Source: Ardenticatenales bacterium (lineage in GTDB: Bacteria > Chloroflexota > Anaerolineae > Epilineales > Epilineaceae). Taken from it: a DNA stretch of 64,000 nt. The stretch covers positions 1 to 64,000 of the forward strand of contig JADYYS010000032.1 in NCBI GenBank assembly GCA_020853525.1, read 5' to 3'. Both the position numbers and the translations under genes were made by a program. Positions 39,862 to 49,612 of the stretch are shown in pieces; position 1 is the stretch's first letter; every line of letters begins with the position of its first letter. The notes beneath the pieces were generated by a model that was given only the letters and a program-made list of their open reading frames with translations, searched no databases and was not told where the DNA came from.

Positions 39862-41151
39862 GTGGCCAACCCCATCGGATCGAACCAAAGCGAATCGCAC
39901 GACGCCGTGCCGGGCGAACCGGCTGCGGGCCACGCGTTGCCGGATCACGCGCTGCGCCGTCAACCCAACGGCAAGGTGCGGGTCGCGATCGTCGGCGTCG
40001 GCAACTGCGCCTCGTCGCTCGTCCAGGGCGTCCAGTACTACCGCGACGCGGATCCGGACGCCGGCGTGCCCGGGCTCATGCACGTCGACCTCGGCGGCTA
40101 CCACGTGCGCGACATCGAGTTCTCGGCCGCCTTCGACATCGACATCGAGAAGGTCGGCCGCGACCTGTCGGACGCGATCTGGGCCGGGCCGAACAACACG
40201 ATGAAGTTCAGCGACGTCCCGAACCTCGGCGTGCCCGTCCACCGCGGCATGACGCACGACGGCCTCGGGTTCTATCTCAAGCAGAAGATCACCAAGGCGC
40301 CCGGCCAGACGAGCCCCGTGGCCGACATTCTGCGCGACACCGGCACGGACGTCGTCATCAACTACCTGCCGGTCGGCAGCGAGATGGCCACGAAGTGGTA
40401 CGTCGAGCAGGTGCTCGAGGCGGGCTGCGCGTTCGTGAACTGCATCCCGGTCTTCATCGGCCGCGAACCGTATTGGCAGGCGCGATTTGCGGCCCGCGGG
40501 CTGCCGATCATCGGCGACGACATCAAGAGCCAGGTCGGGGCGACGATCGTCCATCGCGTGCTGACGAACCTGTTTCGCGAGCGCGGCGTCGTGCTCGATC
40601 GGACGAGCCAGCTGAACGTCGGCGGCAACATGGACTTCTACAACATGCTGGAGCGCGAGCGCCTCGAGTCGAAGAAGATCTCGAAGACGAACGCGGTGAC
40701 CAGCCAGCTTGACCAGCCGCTGGCGCCGGACAACGTCTACATCGGCCCGAGCGACTACGTGCCGTGGCTGACGGACCGCAAGTGGGCCTACATCCGCATG
40801 GAAGGCACGACGTTCGGGGATGTGCCGCTGAACATCGAGCTCAAGCTCGAGGTATGGGACAGCCCGAACTCGGCCGGCGTCGTCATCGACGCCGTCCGCT
40901 TGGCGAAACTGGCGCTCGACCGCGGCGTCGCCGGCACGCTCGTCGGCCCGGCCGCATACCTGATGAAGAGCCCGCCGGCCCAGTACACGGACGAGCAAGC
41001 CCGGGCGATGACCGAGGCGTTCATCGCGAACGGCGCGCCGCCAAGCGTCGACGGCCAGCCGGCGCCCGTCTCCCTCGTCGGCGCGCCCGACGCGCCGGTA
41101 CAGGGCCACGGCACGCGAGCGGTGTCCCGACGGCGGCCGGCGCGCGACTGA
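39862..41151 (+). CDS. ino1: myo-Inositol-1-phosphate synthase
   Basis: A 429-residue NAD-dependent synthase converting glucose 6-phosphate to inositol 1-phosphate. The Rossmann motif [12 protein letters not shown] lies near residue 46-57, and [11 protein letters not shown] and [10 protein letters not shown] are typical active-site segments of the prokaryotic family. The product would feed inositol phospholipids or compatible solutes. GTG 39862 is the first start after the upstream stop, though its ribosome-binding site is poor. The last codons and stop fall in a 21-bp direct repeat. Confidence 0.93.
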   Translation: MANPIGSNQSESHDAVPGEPAAGHALPDHALRRQPNGKVRVAIVGVGNCASSLVQGVQYYRDADPDAGVPGLMHVDLGGYHVRDIEFSAAFDIDIEKVGRDLSDAIWAGPNNTMKFSDVPNLGVPVHRGMTHDGLGFYLKQKITKAPGQTSPVADILRDTGTDVVINYLPVGSEMATKWYVEQVLEAGCAFVNCIPVFIGREPYWQARFAARGLPIIGDDIKSQVGATIVHRVLTNLFRERGVVLDRTSQLNVGGNMDFYNMLERERLESKKISKTNAVTSQLDQPLAPDNVYIGPSDYVPWLTDRKWAYIRMEGTTFGDVPLNIELKLEVWDSPNSAGVVIDAVRLAKLALDRGVAGTLVGPAAYLMKSPPAQYTDEQARAMTEAFIANGAPPSVDGQPAPVSLVGAPDAPVQGHGTRAVSRRRPARD

Positions 41152-41183
41152 CGCCTGTCGGGGCGCGACTGACGCCTGTCGGG
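41142..41183. repeat. 21-bp direct repeat spanning the ino1 stop codon
   Basis: Two adjacent perfect copies of a 21-bp unit beginning GCGCGACTGACGCC (41142-41162 and 41163-41183), with a partial third. Because 21 is a multiple of three, the TGA stop is duplicated in frame 21 bp downstream. Confidence 0.9.
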
Positions 41184-41228
41184 GTGCGACGCAGTTGCGG
41201 TCCGAACCATTCGGAAGCGTTACAGCAG

Positions 41229-41260
41229 AACGGGCGGGTGCCGATCGGCGCCCGCCCGTT
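41229..41260 (+). terminator. Strong hairpin terminator after ino1
   Basis: A 14-bp stem (AACGGGCGGGTGCC with GGCGCCCGCCCGTT, one G-T pair) around a GATC loop, then TTTCC. It lies between ino1 and the convergent 41336-41980 gene and could act in both directions. Confidence 0.75.
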
Positions 41261-41335
41261 TCCATGCTCTGTCGGCCCGAAGGCGGGTCCGCTCGATCCT
41301 CGCGTGAGCGAGCGGCCCGCGATCGCCACGGCCGC

Positions 41336-41980
41336 CTACTCGGTCGCCGTGTCCTCCGCCCGAGCGTCCTCGACCTGGGCCACGAGGGCGTCGAACGACG
41401 CCACGTCCGACAGCGCGCCGCTGTTCACGAACGCCTCGCTGACCACGGTCGAACCGGGCGCGCCCATCGGGACGAGGACCGGGCGCATCGTCCCGTCGCG
41501 CCACGCCAGCTGGCCGGGGCGGACGAATGCGATCACGCGCTCGCCTTCGGCAGCCGAGATGGTGTCGGACGCGAGGCTCGTCACGCCGCCGGCGTCCACG
41601 TTCGCGGCGAGGGCCGCATCCGAGCCCATGCCGACGATCGTAACGGCCAGCTTGTCCGTCATGACGCCATCCCGGTTCGCCAGAGCGCGGTCCACGCGGA
41701 GGACGACGGTGTGGTACGGCACGGCGGTGTCGACGGTCTGCTGGCCGAACGCATCCGTTTCGACCTTCTCCCAGAACGTTCCGTCGTCCTGGTTCCACCG
41801 CGCCGGCGTGACCTCGAGGACCGTACCGGTGACGATGAGCGGGGCTGAGGCGATCTTCGCCGCCAACGGCACATCGCTGTACGAGACGTCGGCCACGGTG
41901 CTTCCGCCGACAAGGCGCACGGCGGCCACTGCCGCAATGCCGACGACGAGCCCGGCGCCAAACAAGATCTTGCTGTTCAC
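41336..41980 (-). CDS. Membrane-anchored or secreted protein of unknown function
   Basis: A 214-residue protein with an N-terminal hydrophobic anchor (about 5-25) and a single extracytoplasmic domain with DVPLAAKIASAPLIVTGTVLEV, WNQDDGTFWEKVET, VVLRVDRAL and a C-terminal helix. The pattern resembles small bacterial proteins that accompany secreted proteases, but I cannot name the family. GTG start with AAGGAG 5 nt upstream. It lies 29 bp after the matrixin gene, so the two are co-transcribed and may work together, for example as inhibitor, chaperone or substrate. Confidence 0.7.
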   Translation of the reverse strand: MNSKILFGAGLVVGIAAVAAVRLVGGSTVADVSYSDVPLAAKIASAPLIVTGTVLEVTPARWNQDDGTFWEKVETDAFGQQTVDTAVPYHTVVLRVDRALANRDGVMTDKLAVTIVGMGSDAALAANVDAGGVTSLASDTISAAEGERVIAFVRPGQLAWRDGTMRPVLVPMGAPGSTVVSEAFVNSGALSDVASFDALVAQVEDARAEDTATE

Positions 41981-42009
41981 ACTGGCTCCTTCCTGGTTGG
42001 GGCCGAAAG

Positions 42010-42594
42010 CTACGGGTAGAGTGCGTTGAGCGCGTTGCGGTCATCGGCCTCGAGACTGCGCTGGCACGTCGAGCCGACGACGTACGAGGCGCACATCGTG
42101 TAGCGATTCGGGCACGACGAGCAGCCGCCGGACGACGAGTGCCCGATGCCCGCGCCGTGGCCGAACTCATGCGCCGACACCGCGCGGGCGTCGATCTGGC
42201 TCGAGCCGGGCGTACTGCTGCCGACGTACCAGTTCTCGGCCGAGTCGAACTTGATAGTGGCGCGCGAGATGGTCCCGCCGCTGTACCAAACCGTCGTGAC
42301 GGCCAGCGTGCCGCCGCCGCCATCGATCGCGGCGCGGGTGATGTCGTTGTTGCTGTTGTTGTTCGACACCCACGTGAACGGCGACGGCGAGACGTTGGTC
42401 CATTGGCTTGCGCCGAACGACGCAACGCTCTGCCAACTCGACGACAGGGTGTGCTTGTCGTATTGCACGGTGTTCGTGTTCCACTTCGGGCCCATCAGGT
42501 TGTACCCGAAGGCCGGCGCGGCCCGGAACCCCATGCCAGCGATCACTGCGCCGAGCACGGTGCCCAGCGCAAAACGGATGAGAGCTCGCTTCAC
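42010..42594 (-). CDS. Secreted matrixin-type zinc metalloprotease
   Basis: A 194-residue protein with a signal peptide (about 1-31, ending PAFG) and a metzincin site HEFGHGAGIGH (142-152), where three histidines bind zinc and Glu143 is the base. A possible Met-turn is at M167. Four cysteines follow the zinc site (158, 161, 168, 177), suggesting disulfides. No propeptide with a cysteine switch is seen. GTG 42594 is chosen because AAGGAGG lies 5 nt upstream; GTG 42597 would be only 2 nt away. Confidence 0.87.
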   Translation of the reverse strand: MKRALIRFALGTVLGAVIAGMGFRAAPAFGYNLMGPKWNTNTVQYDKHTLSSSWQSVASFGASQWTNVSPSPFTWVSNNNSNNDITRAAIDGGGGTLAVTTVWYSGGTISRATIKFDSAENWYVGSSTPGSSQIDARAVSAHEFGHGAGIGHSSSGGCSSCPNRYTMCASYVVGSTCQRSLEADDRNALNALYP

Positions 42595-42613
42595 CACGAC
42601 CTCCTTGCGATGC

Positions 42614-42660
42614 GCGGCGGATCCGCCGCCCGTTCGTCGAAGCCCACGCTGCGGTGGGCT
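42614..42660 (-). promoter_or_regulatory. Two hairpins in the matrixin mRNA leader
   Basis: A 16-bp palindrome GCGGCGGATCCGCCGC (42614-42629) lies 7 nt upstream of the ribosome-binding site, and a 7-bp stem AGCCCAC/GTGGGCT (42641-42660) lies further up. Both are within the predicted 73-nt leader. Confidence 0.5.
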
Positions 42661-42673
42661 CGAAACCCGGGCC

Positions 42674-42702
42674 ATGATATCCGGCCGGTTCGCGCGGGTC
42701 AA
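42674..42702 (-). promoter_or_regulatory. Sigma-A promoter of the matrixin operon
   Basis: On the minus strand TTGACC (42697-42702), 17-bp spacer, TATCAT (42674-42679): both 5/6 matches. Predicted start near 42667. Confidence 0.7.
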
Positions 42703-42774
42703 TGGGTCGTCAGCGATCCGTCAGCCGACGGCCGTATCCCGATGCGCGGGCGCCGAAGGGCGGGCGGCCGCCGC

Positions 42775-44601
42775 CTATGCCTGCTTCCGCGCGTCCTTTT
42801 CGAGCCGCGCGCGCACGTTGTGGTCCAGCTCCACCTTGCGCAGCCGGATGTTCAGCGGCGTGACCTCGATGAGCTCGTCGTCGTCGATGTACTCGAGCGC
42901 CATGTCGAGGTTCACCTGCACCGGCGGCGTCAACAAGACGCCGATCTCGGCGAACGCCTTCCGGTGATTCGTGACGTGCTTGCGCCGGCAGACGTTGACC
43001 GTCAGATCCGTGGCTTTCGGCCGCATGCCGACGACCATGCCGGCGTAGACCTCGACACCCGGTCCGACGAACAGCGCCCCTCGCTGCTGCGCCAGGTCGA
43101 GGGCGTACGACGTCGTGGCACCCGGCTCGTGCGCAAGCAGCGACCCGAAGTCGCGCGCTTCCATGTCGCCCGCCCAGTCCGCATAGCCCGCAAAGAGCGT
43201 GTGCATGACGCCCGTGCCGGACGTGGCCGAGAGGAACTTGCTGCGGAAGCCGAGCAGGCCGCGCGTCGGCACGCGCCATCGCATCGTCGTCGTCGTGCCG
43301 TGCGCATCGCTCTCCAGCGACATCATCTCGGCCCGCCGACGACCGAGCATGTCGATCACGGCGCCCACGAAATCGTTCGCGACGTCGATGTAGACGTCCT
43401 CGAACGGCTCCTTACGCTCGCCGTCGACTTCGTGGACGATGACCTGCGGTCGCCCCACGGAGAACTCGTAGCCCTCGCGTCGCATCGTCTCGATCAGGAT
43501 GCCGAGATGAAGCTCTCCGCGGCCGCTGACCAGGAATCGGTCGGCGCTGTCCGTCTCCTCGACCCGCAACGCCACGTTGCGCTCGAGCTCCTTCATCAGC
43601 CGGGCGCGGAGGTGTCGACTCGTGACATACTGCCCTTCGCGGCCCGCCAGGGGGCTGTTGTTGATCGTGAACGCCATCCGCACCGTCGGCGCCTCGACGG
43701 CGATCTGCGGGAGCGGGTCGACGGCGAGCGGATCGCACAGCGTCTCGCCGATCGCGACGTCGTCCAGCCCGGACAGCGCCACGATATCGCCGGCTTCGGC
43801 GGTCGCGACGGCGACGCGGCCCAGATTTTCGAACACGAAGAGGTCGCCGATCCGGCCCTTGCGCGGCGCGCTCTCCGGCGTCGCGATCACGATGTCCTGG
43901 CTGGGGCGCAGCGTGCCGCGACGGATCCGGCCGAGGGCGATCCGGCCGCGGTACTCGTCGTACTCGAAGTTCGTGATGAGCAGTTGCAGCGGCGCGTCGA
44001 TTTCCGCCAGCGGCGCAGGAAGGCGCAGGACCGCATCCAGCAGCGCGTCCATGTTCGGCACGAGCGCGTCGGGCCGCGGCCCGGCAAGCCCGCGCAGCGC
44101 GCTGGCGTACACGACCTCGAAGTCCGCCTGCTCCTCGCTGGCCCCGAGGTCGATGAACAGGTCGAACGTGGCGTTCACCGCCCACTCCGGACGCGCGTAA
44201 TCGCGATCGAGCTTGTTGACCACCACGACGGCGCGGTGACCGAGCTCGAGCGCCTTGCGCAGCACGAAGCGCGTTTGCGGCATCGGCCCCTCGACGGCGT
44301 CCACGAGGAGCAGCACGCCGTCCACCATGTTCAGCACGCGCTCAACCTCGCCGCCGAAGTCCGCATGCCCGGGCGTGTCGACGATGTTGATCTTGGTGCC
44401 CTGGTAGCGAACGGCGGTGTTCTTCGCCAGGATCGTGATCCCGCGCTCGCGTTCGAGATCGTTTGAATCCATGATCCGCGTGCCGAGCGACTGGTTCTCT
44501 CGGACGGCGAACGTTTGGCGCAACAGCGCATCGACCAACGTTGTCTTGCCATGGTCGACGTGGGCGATGATCGCCACGTTGCGCACGTCGTCTCGTCGCA
44601 T
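42775..44601 (-). CDS. typA: Ribosome-associated GTPase TypA/BipA
   Basis: A 608-residue translational GTPase. G-motifs: AHVDHGKTT (G1), RGITI (G2), [11 protein letters not shown] (G3) and [12 protein letters not shown] (G4). The C-terminal region [20 protein letters not shown] and the [13 protein letters not shown] tail are specific to TypA. It assists ribosome assembly and stress or low-temperature translation. GAGGAG lies 8 nt before the ATG. Confidence 0.96.
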   Translation of the reverse strand: MRRDDVRNVAIIAHVDHGKTTLVDALLRQTFAVRENQSLGTRIMDSNDLERERGITILAKNTAVRYQGTKINIVDTPGHADFGGEVERVLNMVDGVLLLVDAVEGPMPQTRFVLRKALELGHRAVVVVNKLDRDYARPEWAVNATFDLFIDLGASEEQADFEVVYASALRGLAGPRPDALVPNMDALLDAVLRLPAPLAEIDAPLQLLITNFEYDEYRGRIALGRIRRGTLRPSQDIVIATPESAPRKGRIGDLFVFENLGRVAVATAEAGDIVALSGLDDVAIGETLCDPLAVDPLPQIAVEAPTVRMAFTINNSPLAGREGQYVTSRHLRARLMKELERNVALRVEETDSADRFLVSGRGELHLGILIETMRREGYEFSVGRPQVIVHEVDGERKEPFEDVYIDVANDFVGAVIDMLGRRRAEMMSLESDAHGTTTTMRWRVPTRGLLGFRSKFLSATSGTGVMHTLFAGYADWAGDMEARDFGSLLAHEPGATTSYALDLAQQRGALFVGPGVEVYAGMVVGMRPKATDLTVNVCRRKHVTNHRKAFAEIGVLLTPPVQVNLDMALEYIDDDELIEVTPLNIRLRKVELDHNVRARLEKDARKQA

Positions 44602-44627
44602 CTTGTCTTCTCCTCAAAACACGAACA

Positions 44628-44650
44628 GGGCGGCCCATGGCGGGCCGCCC
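44628..44650 (-). terminator. Hairpin between msrQ and typA
   Basis: Perfect 9-bp stem GGGCGGCCC/GGGCCGCCC. On the minus strand it follows msrQ and is followed by a T-rich stretch (TGTTCGTGTTTTG), so it probably ends msrPQ transcription; it also lies in any long typA leader. Confidence 0.6.
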
Positions 44651-44696
44651 GTCGTTCATCAAGCGGGTAGAGCGGGTCGTAGCTGAGAGCCTGAGT

Positions 44697-45443
44697 TTAC
44701 CGGACGCGCCGCCATCGACCAAGTGTCCGACCTACCGTTCCCTTCAAGGCGGTCCGAACGGCCGGCACGCGGACCGCGAGGAGAAGCCCGACGCCCGCCG
44801 CCCAGACGTACGGTTCGATGGGCGAACCCTTCTTCGTGGACGCGCCGATCCAGTAGAAGTGGACCGCCGCGAGCACGGCCGCCACGTACACGAGCCGGTG
44901 GAGCCGCGTCCAACGCCGGCCGAGCCGCTTCTGCCAGCCGCGCGTCGACGTCAGTGCCAGCGGCACCAGCAAGGCGAACGCCGACAGGCCGACGACGATG
45001 TAAGGCTTCTTCGGGAGACCGTCATCGAGGATGAACGCCAGGCTGAACCCGTAGTCCAGTCCGGCGAAGGCCAGCAGGTGGCCGACGGCGTACGCGAAGG
45101 CCCACAGCCCGAGCGGCCGCCGCAGCGGAATCGCCCAGCGGGCGCCGAGCACGCGAAACGCCGGCGTGCAGCACAGGCTGGCCACGAGCAGCACGAGCGC
45201 CGCCTTGCCCAGCGTCCGGACGACGGTGTCCACCGGATTGAAGCCGAGATCGCCCGTCGCGGCGTGCCATGCCAGCCAGAGCGCCGTCGCCGCGGCGGCA
45301 GCGTGCGTGCCGGCGCGCAAGGCGAGCGGTCGGAGGTCGCGCCGCCGCGCGGGCGGGACCGCGAAGGCGGTCGGCGGCACGGTCGGCGCCGGCGTCGCCG
45401 CGCCCGACAGAACGGCCCCGCGGGGCGCGAGCGAGTCGGACAT
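44697..45443 (-). CDS. msrQ: MsrQ heme-binding membrane subunit
   Basis: A 248-residue protein with six hydrophobic segments and conserved histidines ([29 protein letters not shown]), matching the MsrQ/YedZ ferric-reductase-like family. It passes electrons from the quinone pool or flavin to MsrP for repair of oxidised methionine outside the membrane. The N-terminus has a Pro/Ala-rich extension of about 40 residues. The ATG overlaps the msrP stop (TGATG). Confidence 0.92.
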   Translation of the reverse strand: MSDSLAPRGAVLSGAATPAPTVPPTAFAVPPARRRDLRPLALRAGTHAAAAATALWLAWHAATGDLGFNPVDTVVRTLGKAALVLLVASLCCTPAFRVLGARWAIPLRRPLGLWAFAYAVGHLLAFAGLDYGFSLAFILDDGLPKKPYIVVGLSAFALLVPLALTSTRGWQKRLGRRWTRLHRLVYVAAVLAAVHFYWIGASTKKGSPIEPYVWAAGVGLLLAVRVPAVRTALKGTVGRTLGRWRRVR

Positions 45444-46480
45444 CAGTAGTAGGCCTTGAGGTCCATCCCCGCGTACAACGAAGCCACCTGGCCGTCGTAA
45501 CCGTTGAACGCCAGCGTCCGCCGCCGCGCCAGGCCGCCCTCGATCCGCCGCTCGGTCTGTTGCGACCAGCGCGGGTGGTCCACCGCCGGGTTCACGTTGG
45601 CGAAGAAGCCGTATTCGTCGGGCGCGGCCGTGTTCCAGAGGGTCGTCGGCTTCTCGGCGACGAGGTCGATCCGGACGATCGATTTGATGCTCTTGAATCC
45701 GTACTTCCACGGCACGACGAGCCGGACCGGTGCGCCGTTCTGCGGCGGCAGGGTGCGCCCATATACGCCCGTGACGAGAAGGGCGAGGTCGTTCATCGCC
45801 TCGTCCAGCCGCAGCCCCTCGGTGTACGGCCACGTGAAGCCGACGCCGCCCTGCCCCTGCATCTCCGCGGGCCGCAGCACGGACTCGAACCGGACGAACT
45901 TGGCGTCGGACGTCGGCTCTACGGCCGACAGGAGCTTGCGCAGCGGGAATCCGTCCCACGGGACGACGATCGACCAGCCCTCGACGCACCGCAGCCGGTA
46001 GATCCGCTCCTCGAGACCGAACCGTTGCAGGCCGTCGAGGTCGAACGTCATCGGCTTGTTCACCAGGCCGCCGACCTTCACCTCCCACGGCGACGTCGTG
46101 AAGCCCGTCGCCAGCCGGGCGACAGCTTCCTTGTTCGTCGTGAACTCATAGAAGTTGTTGTAGTTCGTGATCGCGTCATAACTCGTCACGCCGTCGCCGC
46201 GCTCGTCGCTCGCCGGCCGGTTCGGGTCCGCCTCGGGTGTGGCCTCCACGGCCGGCGACAGCGGGCCGGCGAGGGTGCGCACGGGCGGCGGACCCCCATC
46301 GGCGGTCGGCCCTTGCGCGCCGTCCGCCGCATCGGACGATGGTCGTGACCGCGGCCCGCAGGCGCCGATCAGAGCCCCACCTGCTGCCGCGCCGAGTCCG
46401 CCGAGCATGCGCCGCCGGCTGAGGTACACTTCTTCGGGCGTGATGTCGTTCCATCTGAACCGTTCCAACGCATCCCTCAT
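45443..46480 (-). CDS. msrP: MsrP molybdopterin-dependent methionine sulfoxide reductase
   Basis: A 345-residue catalytic subunit with a Tat signal (SRRRML 21-26) and a possible lipobox ending at Cys41. The molybdenum-ligating cysteine is C165 in [10 protein letters not shown], and the family sequences [17 protein letters not shown] and [11 protein letters not shown] are clear. It reduces methionine sulfoxides in extracytoplasmic proteins with MsrQ. The ATG is immediately preceded by AAGGA with no spacer, an odd initiation context. A Pro/Asp-rich linker (about 45-95) follows the signal. Confidence 0.94.
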   Translation of the reverse strand: MRDALERFRWNDITPEEVYLSRRRMLGGLGAAAGGALIGACGPRSRPSSDAADGAQGPTADGGPPPVRTLAGPLSPAVEATPEADPNRPASDERGDGVTSYDAITNYNNFYEFTTNKEAVARLATGFTTSPWEVKVGGLVNKPMTFDLDGLQRFGLEERIYRLRCVEGWSIVVPWDGFPLRKLLSAVEPTSDAKFVRFESVLRPAEMQGQGGVGFTWPYTEGLRLDEAMNDLALLVTGVYGRTLPPQNGAPVRLVVPWKYGFKSIKSIVRIDLVAEKPTTLWNTAAPDEYGFFANVNPAVDHPRWSQQTERRIEGGLARRRTLAFNGYDGQVASLYAGMDLKAYY

Positions 46481-46750
46481 TCCTTGACGCGATACCCTTG
46501 GCGCGCATCCGCGCGGGGCCGACTGCCTCGGCGGATCCAGGGGCGCCGTGCGTGTCGGCCGCCGGCCCGGTCGGATGCGGGGCCCGCCGATGGCAGTTGC
46601 GTCTCCGACCGACGCGCGGACGTTACGCGCTGCAATGCGCCCGGTCCGCCCGGTCCGTAGGGTCCGCCGCATGCGCGCCGGTCGGGTACGGGGAACGACG
46701 CACCCCTCCCATCGTGGTGTGCCACGGACATCGAACAGGACGATCCAGAC

Positions 46751-47620
46751 ATGCCGGACCTTCGATCCGCCGCCGAACCCGAGCTTCACGCCGAACCGAA
46801 CGATCAGGCGCCCGCGCCGCGCGCGGTCAACAATGCCGCACCGTTCGTCCTGGCGGACCGCGTCGCCATCGTCACCGGCGCCAGCCGCGGCATCGGCCGG
46901 GCGATCGCCGAGTCGCTGGCGGCGGCCGGTGCGGCGGTCGTCGTCGTCGGGCGGCGCGCCGAGACGCTTGCGCCGGTGGCGGACGGGATCGTCGCGTCCG
47001 GCGGACGGTCGATCGCCGTCGCGGCGAACGCCGGGGCGCCGGACGCCTTCGCGGCGGTGGCCGAGGCGGCGGTGGCGGCGTTCGGCGGGATCGACATTCT
47101 GGTGAACAACGCCGGGACATGCCCCCACTACGGCCCGATCGTCACGGCCGACGACGGCGTATGGGACAAGACGATGGATGTGAACGTGCGCGGGCCGTTG
47201 CGGAGCGTGGCGGCGTGCCTGCCGGCGTTCCGGGCGCGCGGCGGCGGCAAGGTGATCCATGTGGCGTCCGTGGCCGGGCTCATGCCGCAGCCGTCCGTCG
47301 GGCTCTACTGCGTCTCCAAGGCGGCGCTCCTCATGCTGACCGAGGTTCTGGCCGTCGAGCTGGCGGCCGACAACGTCCAGGTGAACGCCGTGGCACCCGG
47401 CTTCGTCAAGACGCGCTTCAGCCAGGCGATCTGGGACGCGCCGGCGTCCGCCACCGGTGCGCTGGCCGTCATCCCGCAGCGCCGCTTCGCCGACCCGTCC
47501 GAGATCGTCGGTGCGGTCCTCTACCTTGCCGGCCCGCTCTCGAGCTTCACCACGGGTGCCACGCTCGTCGTCGACGGCGGCCAGCGGCTGGCGGCGGGCC
47601 TGCCGCTGGCAGGCGGGTAA
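46751..47620 (+). CDS. Short-chain dehydrogenase/reductase
   Basis: A 289-residue classical SDR: cofactor motif [12 protein letters not shown], catalytic Ser in HVASVAG and YCVSK (Tyr-x-x-x-Lys), then [11 protein letters not shown]. The C-terminus ends with the [10 protein letters not shown] typical of FabG-like enzymes. An Ala/Pro-rich N-terminal extension of about 33 residues precedes the fold. Substrate unknown. It is divergent from msrP and followed by the Kelch gene's own promoter. Confidence 0.92.
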   Translation: MPDLRSAAEPELHAEPNDQAPAPRAVNNAAPFVLADRVAIVTGASRGIGRAIAESLAAAGAAVVVVGRRAETLAPVADGIVASGGRSIAVAANAGAPDAFAAVAEAAVAAFGGIDILVNNAGTCPHYGPIVTADDGVWDKTMDVNVRGPLRSVAACLPAFRARGGGKVIHVASVAGLMPQPSVGLYCVSKAALLMLTEVLAVELAADNVQVNAVAPGFVKTRFSQAIWDAPASATGALAVIPQRRFADPSEIVGAVLYLAGPLSSFTTGATLVVDGGQRLAAGLPLAGG

Positions 47621-47732
47621 CAGCGGCGCCCTTCGGCGGGCGCACGGCGCCGCAGAGGGATCGCCCGGCCGCCCGGACTGTCGCCGCGTCGGCCGGCACA
47701 TGAAGGGTTGGGGTGGATTCCGTTAATTCCGC

Positions 47733-47761
47733 TTGATCTTGCGGCAAAGGCCGTGTATGCT
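47733..47761 (+). promoter_or_regulatory. Promoter of the Kelch-protein gene
   Basis: TTGATC (47733-47738), 17-bp spacer, TATGCT (47756-47761); both boxes match at 4/6. Predicted start near 47768, leaving a leader of about 147 nt. Confidence 0.5.
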
Positions 47762-47914
47762 GTGCGCCTGTGGACAGGGGGGGCGATCCACGCGCATTCG
47801 CGCTTGGTTCAGGTATGGCGGTGTCCGGGTGGCGCCGTAACCCATGCGTGTCCTTACGCACGCGATCGTCCCAAACACATGCGGACAATATCCATCAGGA
47901 CCAAGGAGACACTC

Positions 47915-49456
47915 GTGACCCTCACGAAACTGACCCGGTGGTCGCTTTGCGCGACCGTGATGGCCGTCGGCGTTGGTGTAGCGGTGGGTGCCGCTCAGAC
48001 GCGGACCGCCAGTGCTGACACGACGCAGGGTGTGTCGTGCTCATGGAAGGCCTCCGGCAGCGCCGGCACGGCCGTCTACCACGCGGCAGGCGCCGTCGAC
48101 AAGAACGGCAAGGCCTACATCCTCGGCGGCCTGAACCAGGACGGCAAGGTCCAGCAGACCGCGCAGGCGATGGACATGTCGGCCACGAACGCGACGACGC
48201 TGGCCGGCAGCAAGTCGGACGCGCTGCGCAACATGCCGCAGAAGACCTGGGGCGCCGCGGCGGCGTACCGGCCGTCGAACGACCCGGCCAAGGTCGGCAT
48301 GATCTACGTCTTCGGCGGCGCCAAGGACGACATCGACTACGATGCGCTCCTCGGTGGCTCGCCGCCGGCCAGCCTCGTCATCGACGGCGAGGACCGCATC
48401 CTCGAGTACGACATCGACGCCGACAGCTGGCGGACGGTCAGCGGCATGGGCTCGATGGGCAACCGCCTCTTCCCGGCCGCGAGCTACTCGCCCGAGAAGA
48501 ACGCGATCCTGGTCACGGGCGGCATGAAGAAGTGCGACTTCAAGGTCGCGGTCACGGACAAGAAGAACTGCCAGGCCGACCAGCTCGGCGGCATCTGGCT
48601 GACCTTCGACGCGGCCGGCGTGCCGACCGGCGTCGCGCCGGAGAGCGGCGGCCCGAACAAGGTGTACGGCCACACGTCGGTCTACGACGCGGACCACAAG
48701 ATGATCATCGTCGCCGGCGGCACGTCGTCGGGCAGCACGGCGGATCGCAGCGTGGACGGTCTTGACCTCAGCGTCACGCCGGCCGTGTGGAAGAGCCTGC
48801 CGAACATGTCCAAGGGCCTCGCCTTCCACAGCGCGGCGTACTCGGCGGCGCTCAAGCACATGGTCGTGCACGGCGGCGTCGGCGCGTCCTTCTTCCGGAC
48901 GGACGAGTCCTTCAGCTCCACGACGTACGGCCTCGACCTCTCCGGCGCGACGCCGGCGTGGGTCGACCTGAAGGCCGGCAACGCGAATCCGGCCACGCGC
49001 ATCGGCGCGGTCATGGGCTACGTGACGAACGCCGGCGGCCTGATGACGGCCGTGATGACCACGGGGCGCAGCCGCCTGACGAGCGCCAGCCAGTCGCCGT
49101 CGAAGAGCAACGAGGCGCTGGTGTGCGGCCCGGACGTTGTGCCGACCGCCACCACCCCGTCCGGCACGACCGCGGTCCCGACGACCCCGGGCACGACGCC
49201 CACGACGCCGCCGCCGACCGTAACGCTCGCGCCCGGCGCACAGTGCCCCGGTCTCGAGGCGAAGGCGCCGGCCGCTGCGATCGCCGCGGCCCTGGCGAAC
49301 GGCGCGGGCGTCGGGGGTTACGGGTTGGCCTGCAACCCGAACGTCCCGATGAACCCGGTCTCGAACCCGCAGCGCAACCGGCTGAGCCTGCGGAACGTGA
49401 ACGTGCCCTACCACCCCGTCTACAACGGGTTCGTCTGGAAGTGCGGCTGCCCGTAA
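47915..49456 (+). CDS. Secreted Kelch-repeat protein
   Basis: A 513-residue secreted protein. The signal peptide is about 1-35 (ending TASAD). A Kelch-type beta-propeller (about 40-395) shows repeated GG motifs: AYILGGL, IYVFGGA, ILVTGGM, IIVAGGT and MVVHGGV. A Thr/Pro linker (about 410-440) leads to a C-terminal module of about 65 residues with cysteine pairs and the ending VWKCGCP. GTG start with AAGGAG 6 nt upstream; a frame-extending start further up lacks a signal. Likely surface-exposed binding protein, ligand unknown. Confidence 0.85.
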   Translation: MTLTKLTRWSLCATVMAVGVGVAVGAAQTRTASADTTQGVSCSWKASGSAGTAVYHAAGAVDKNGKAYILGGLNQDGKVQQTAQAMDMSATNATTLAGSKSDALRNMPQKTWGAAAAYRPSNDPAKVGMIYVFGGAKDDIDYDALLGGSPPASLVIDGEDRILEYDIDADSWRTVSGMGSMGNRLFPAASYSPEKNAILVTGGMKKCDFKVAVTDKKNCQADQLGGIWLTFDAAGVPTGVAPESGGPNKVYGHTSVYDADHKMIIVAGGTSSGSTADRSVDGLDLSVTPAVWKSLPNMSKGLAFHSAAYSAALKHMVVHGGVGASFFRTDESFSSTTYGLDLSGATPAWVDLKAGNANPATRIGAVMGYVTNAGGLMTAVMTTGRSRLTSASQSPSKSNEALVCGPDVVPTATTPSGTTAVPTTPGTTPTTPPPTVTLAPGAQCPGLEAKAPAAAIAAALANGAGVGGYGLACNPNVPMNPVSNPQRNRLSLRNVNVPYHPVYNGFVWKCGCP

Positions 49457-49514
49457 TCGCGGGCGCCGTGCGTCCGACGCGACGCAGTCGCTGAGACGTC
49501 GGATCTAGGCTGAA

Positions 49515-49551
49515 CAAGGCCCCCGGCCGGGAATCCCGGTCGGGGGCCTTG
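49515..49551 (+). terminator. Strong terminator after the Kelch gene
   Basis: A 17-bp stem (starts CAAGGCCCCCGG, one G-T pair) with a 3-nt loop AAT, followed by TCGTTGTCC. Placed 58 bp after the stop codon. Confidence 0.85.
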
Positions 49552-49595
49552 TCGTTGTCCGGCGCCCGTCATCCTTCCGACCCCTCCGCTGGCCG

Positions 49596-49604
49596 TGATA
49601 TCAT
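49596..49604 (+). promoter_or_regulatory. Extended -10 promoter of gatC, near-leaderless
   Basis: TG-A-TATCAT (TG at 49596-49597, hexamer 49599-49604, 5/6). The gatC ATG lies 8 nt downstream, so the mRNA would have only one or two leader bases. No -35 or Shine-Dalgarno sequence. Confidence 0.5.
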
Positions 49605-49612
49605 CGCCCCCC

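Noticed and set aside
46481..46750. Possible small ORF between msrP and the SDR gene
   Set aside because: The minus-strand frame of about 90 codons has no ribosome-binding site and its Arg/Gly/Pro-rich product resembles non-coding GC-rich DNA; the gap is more likely a divergent promoter region.
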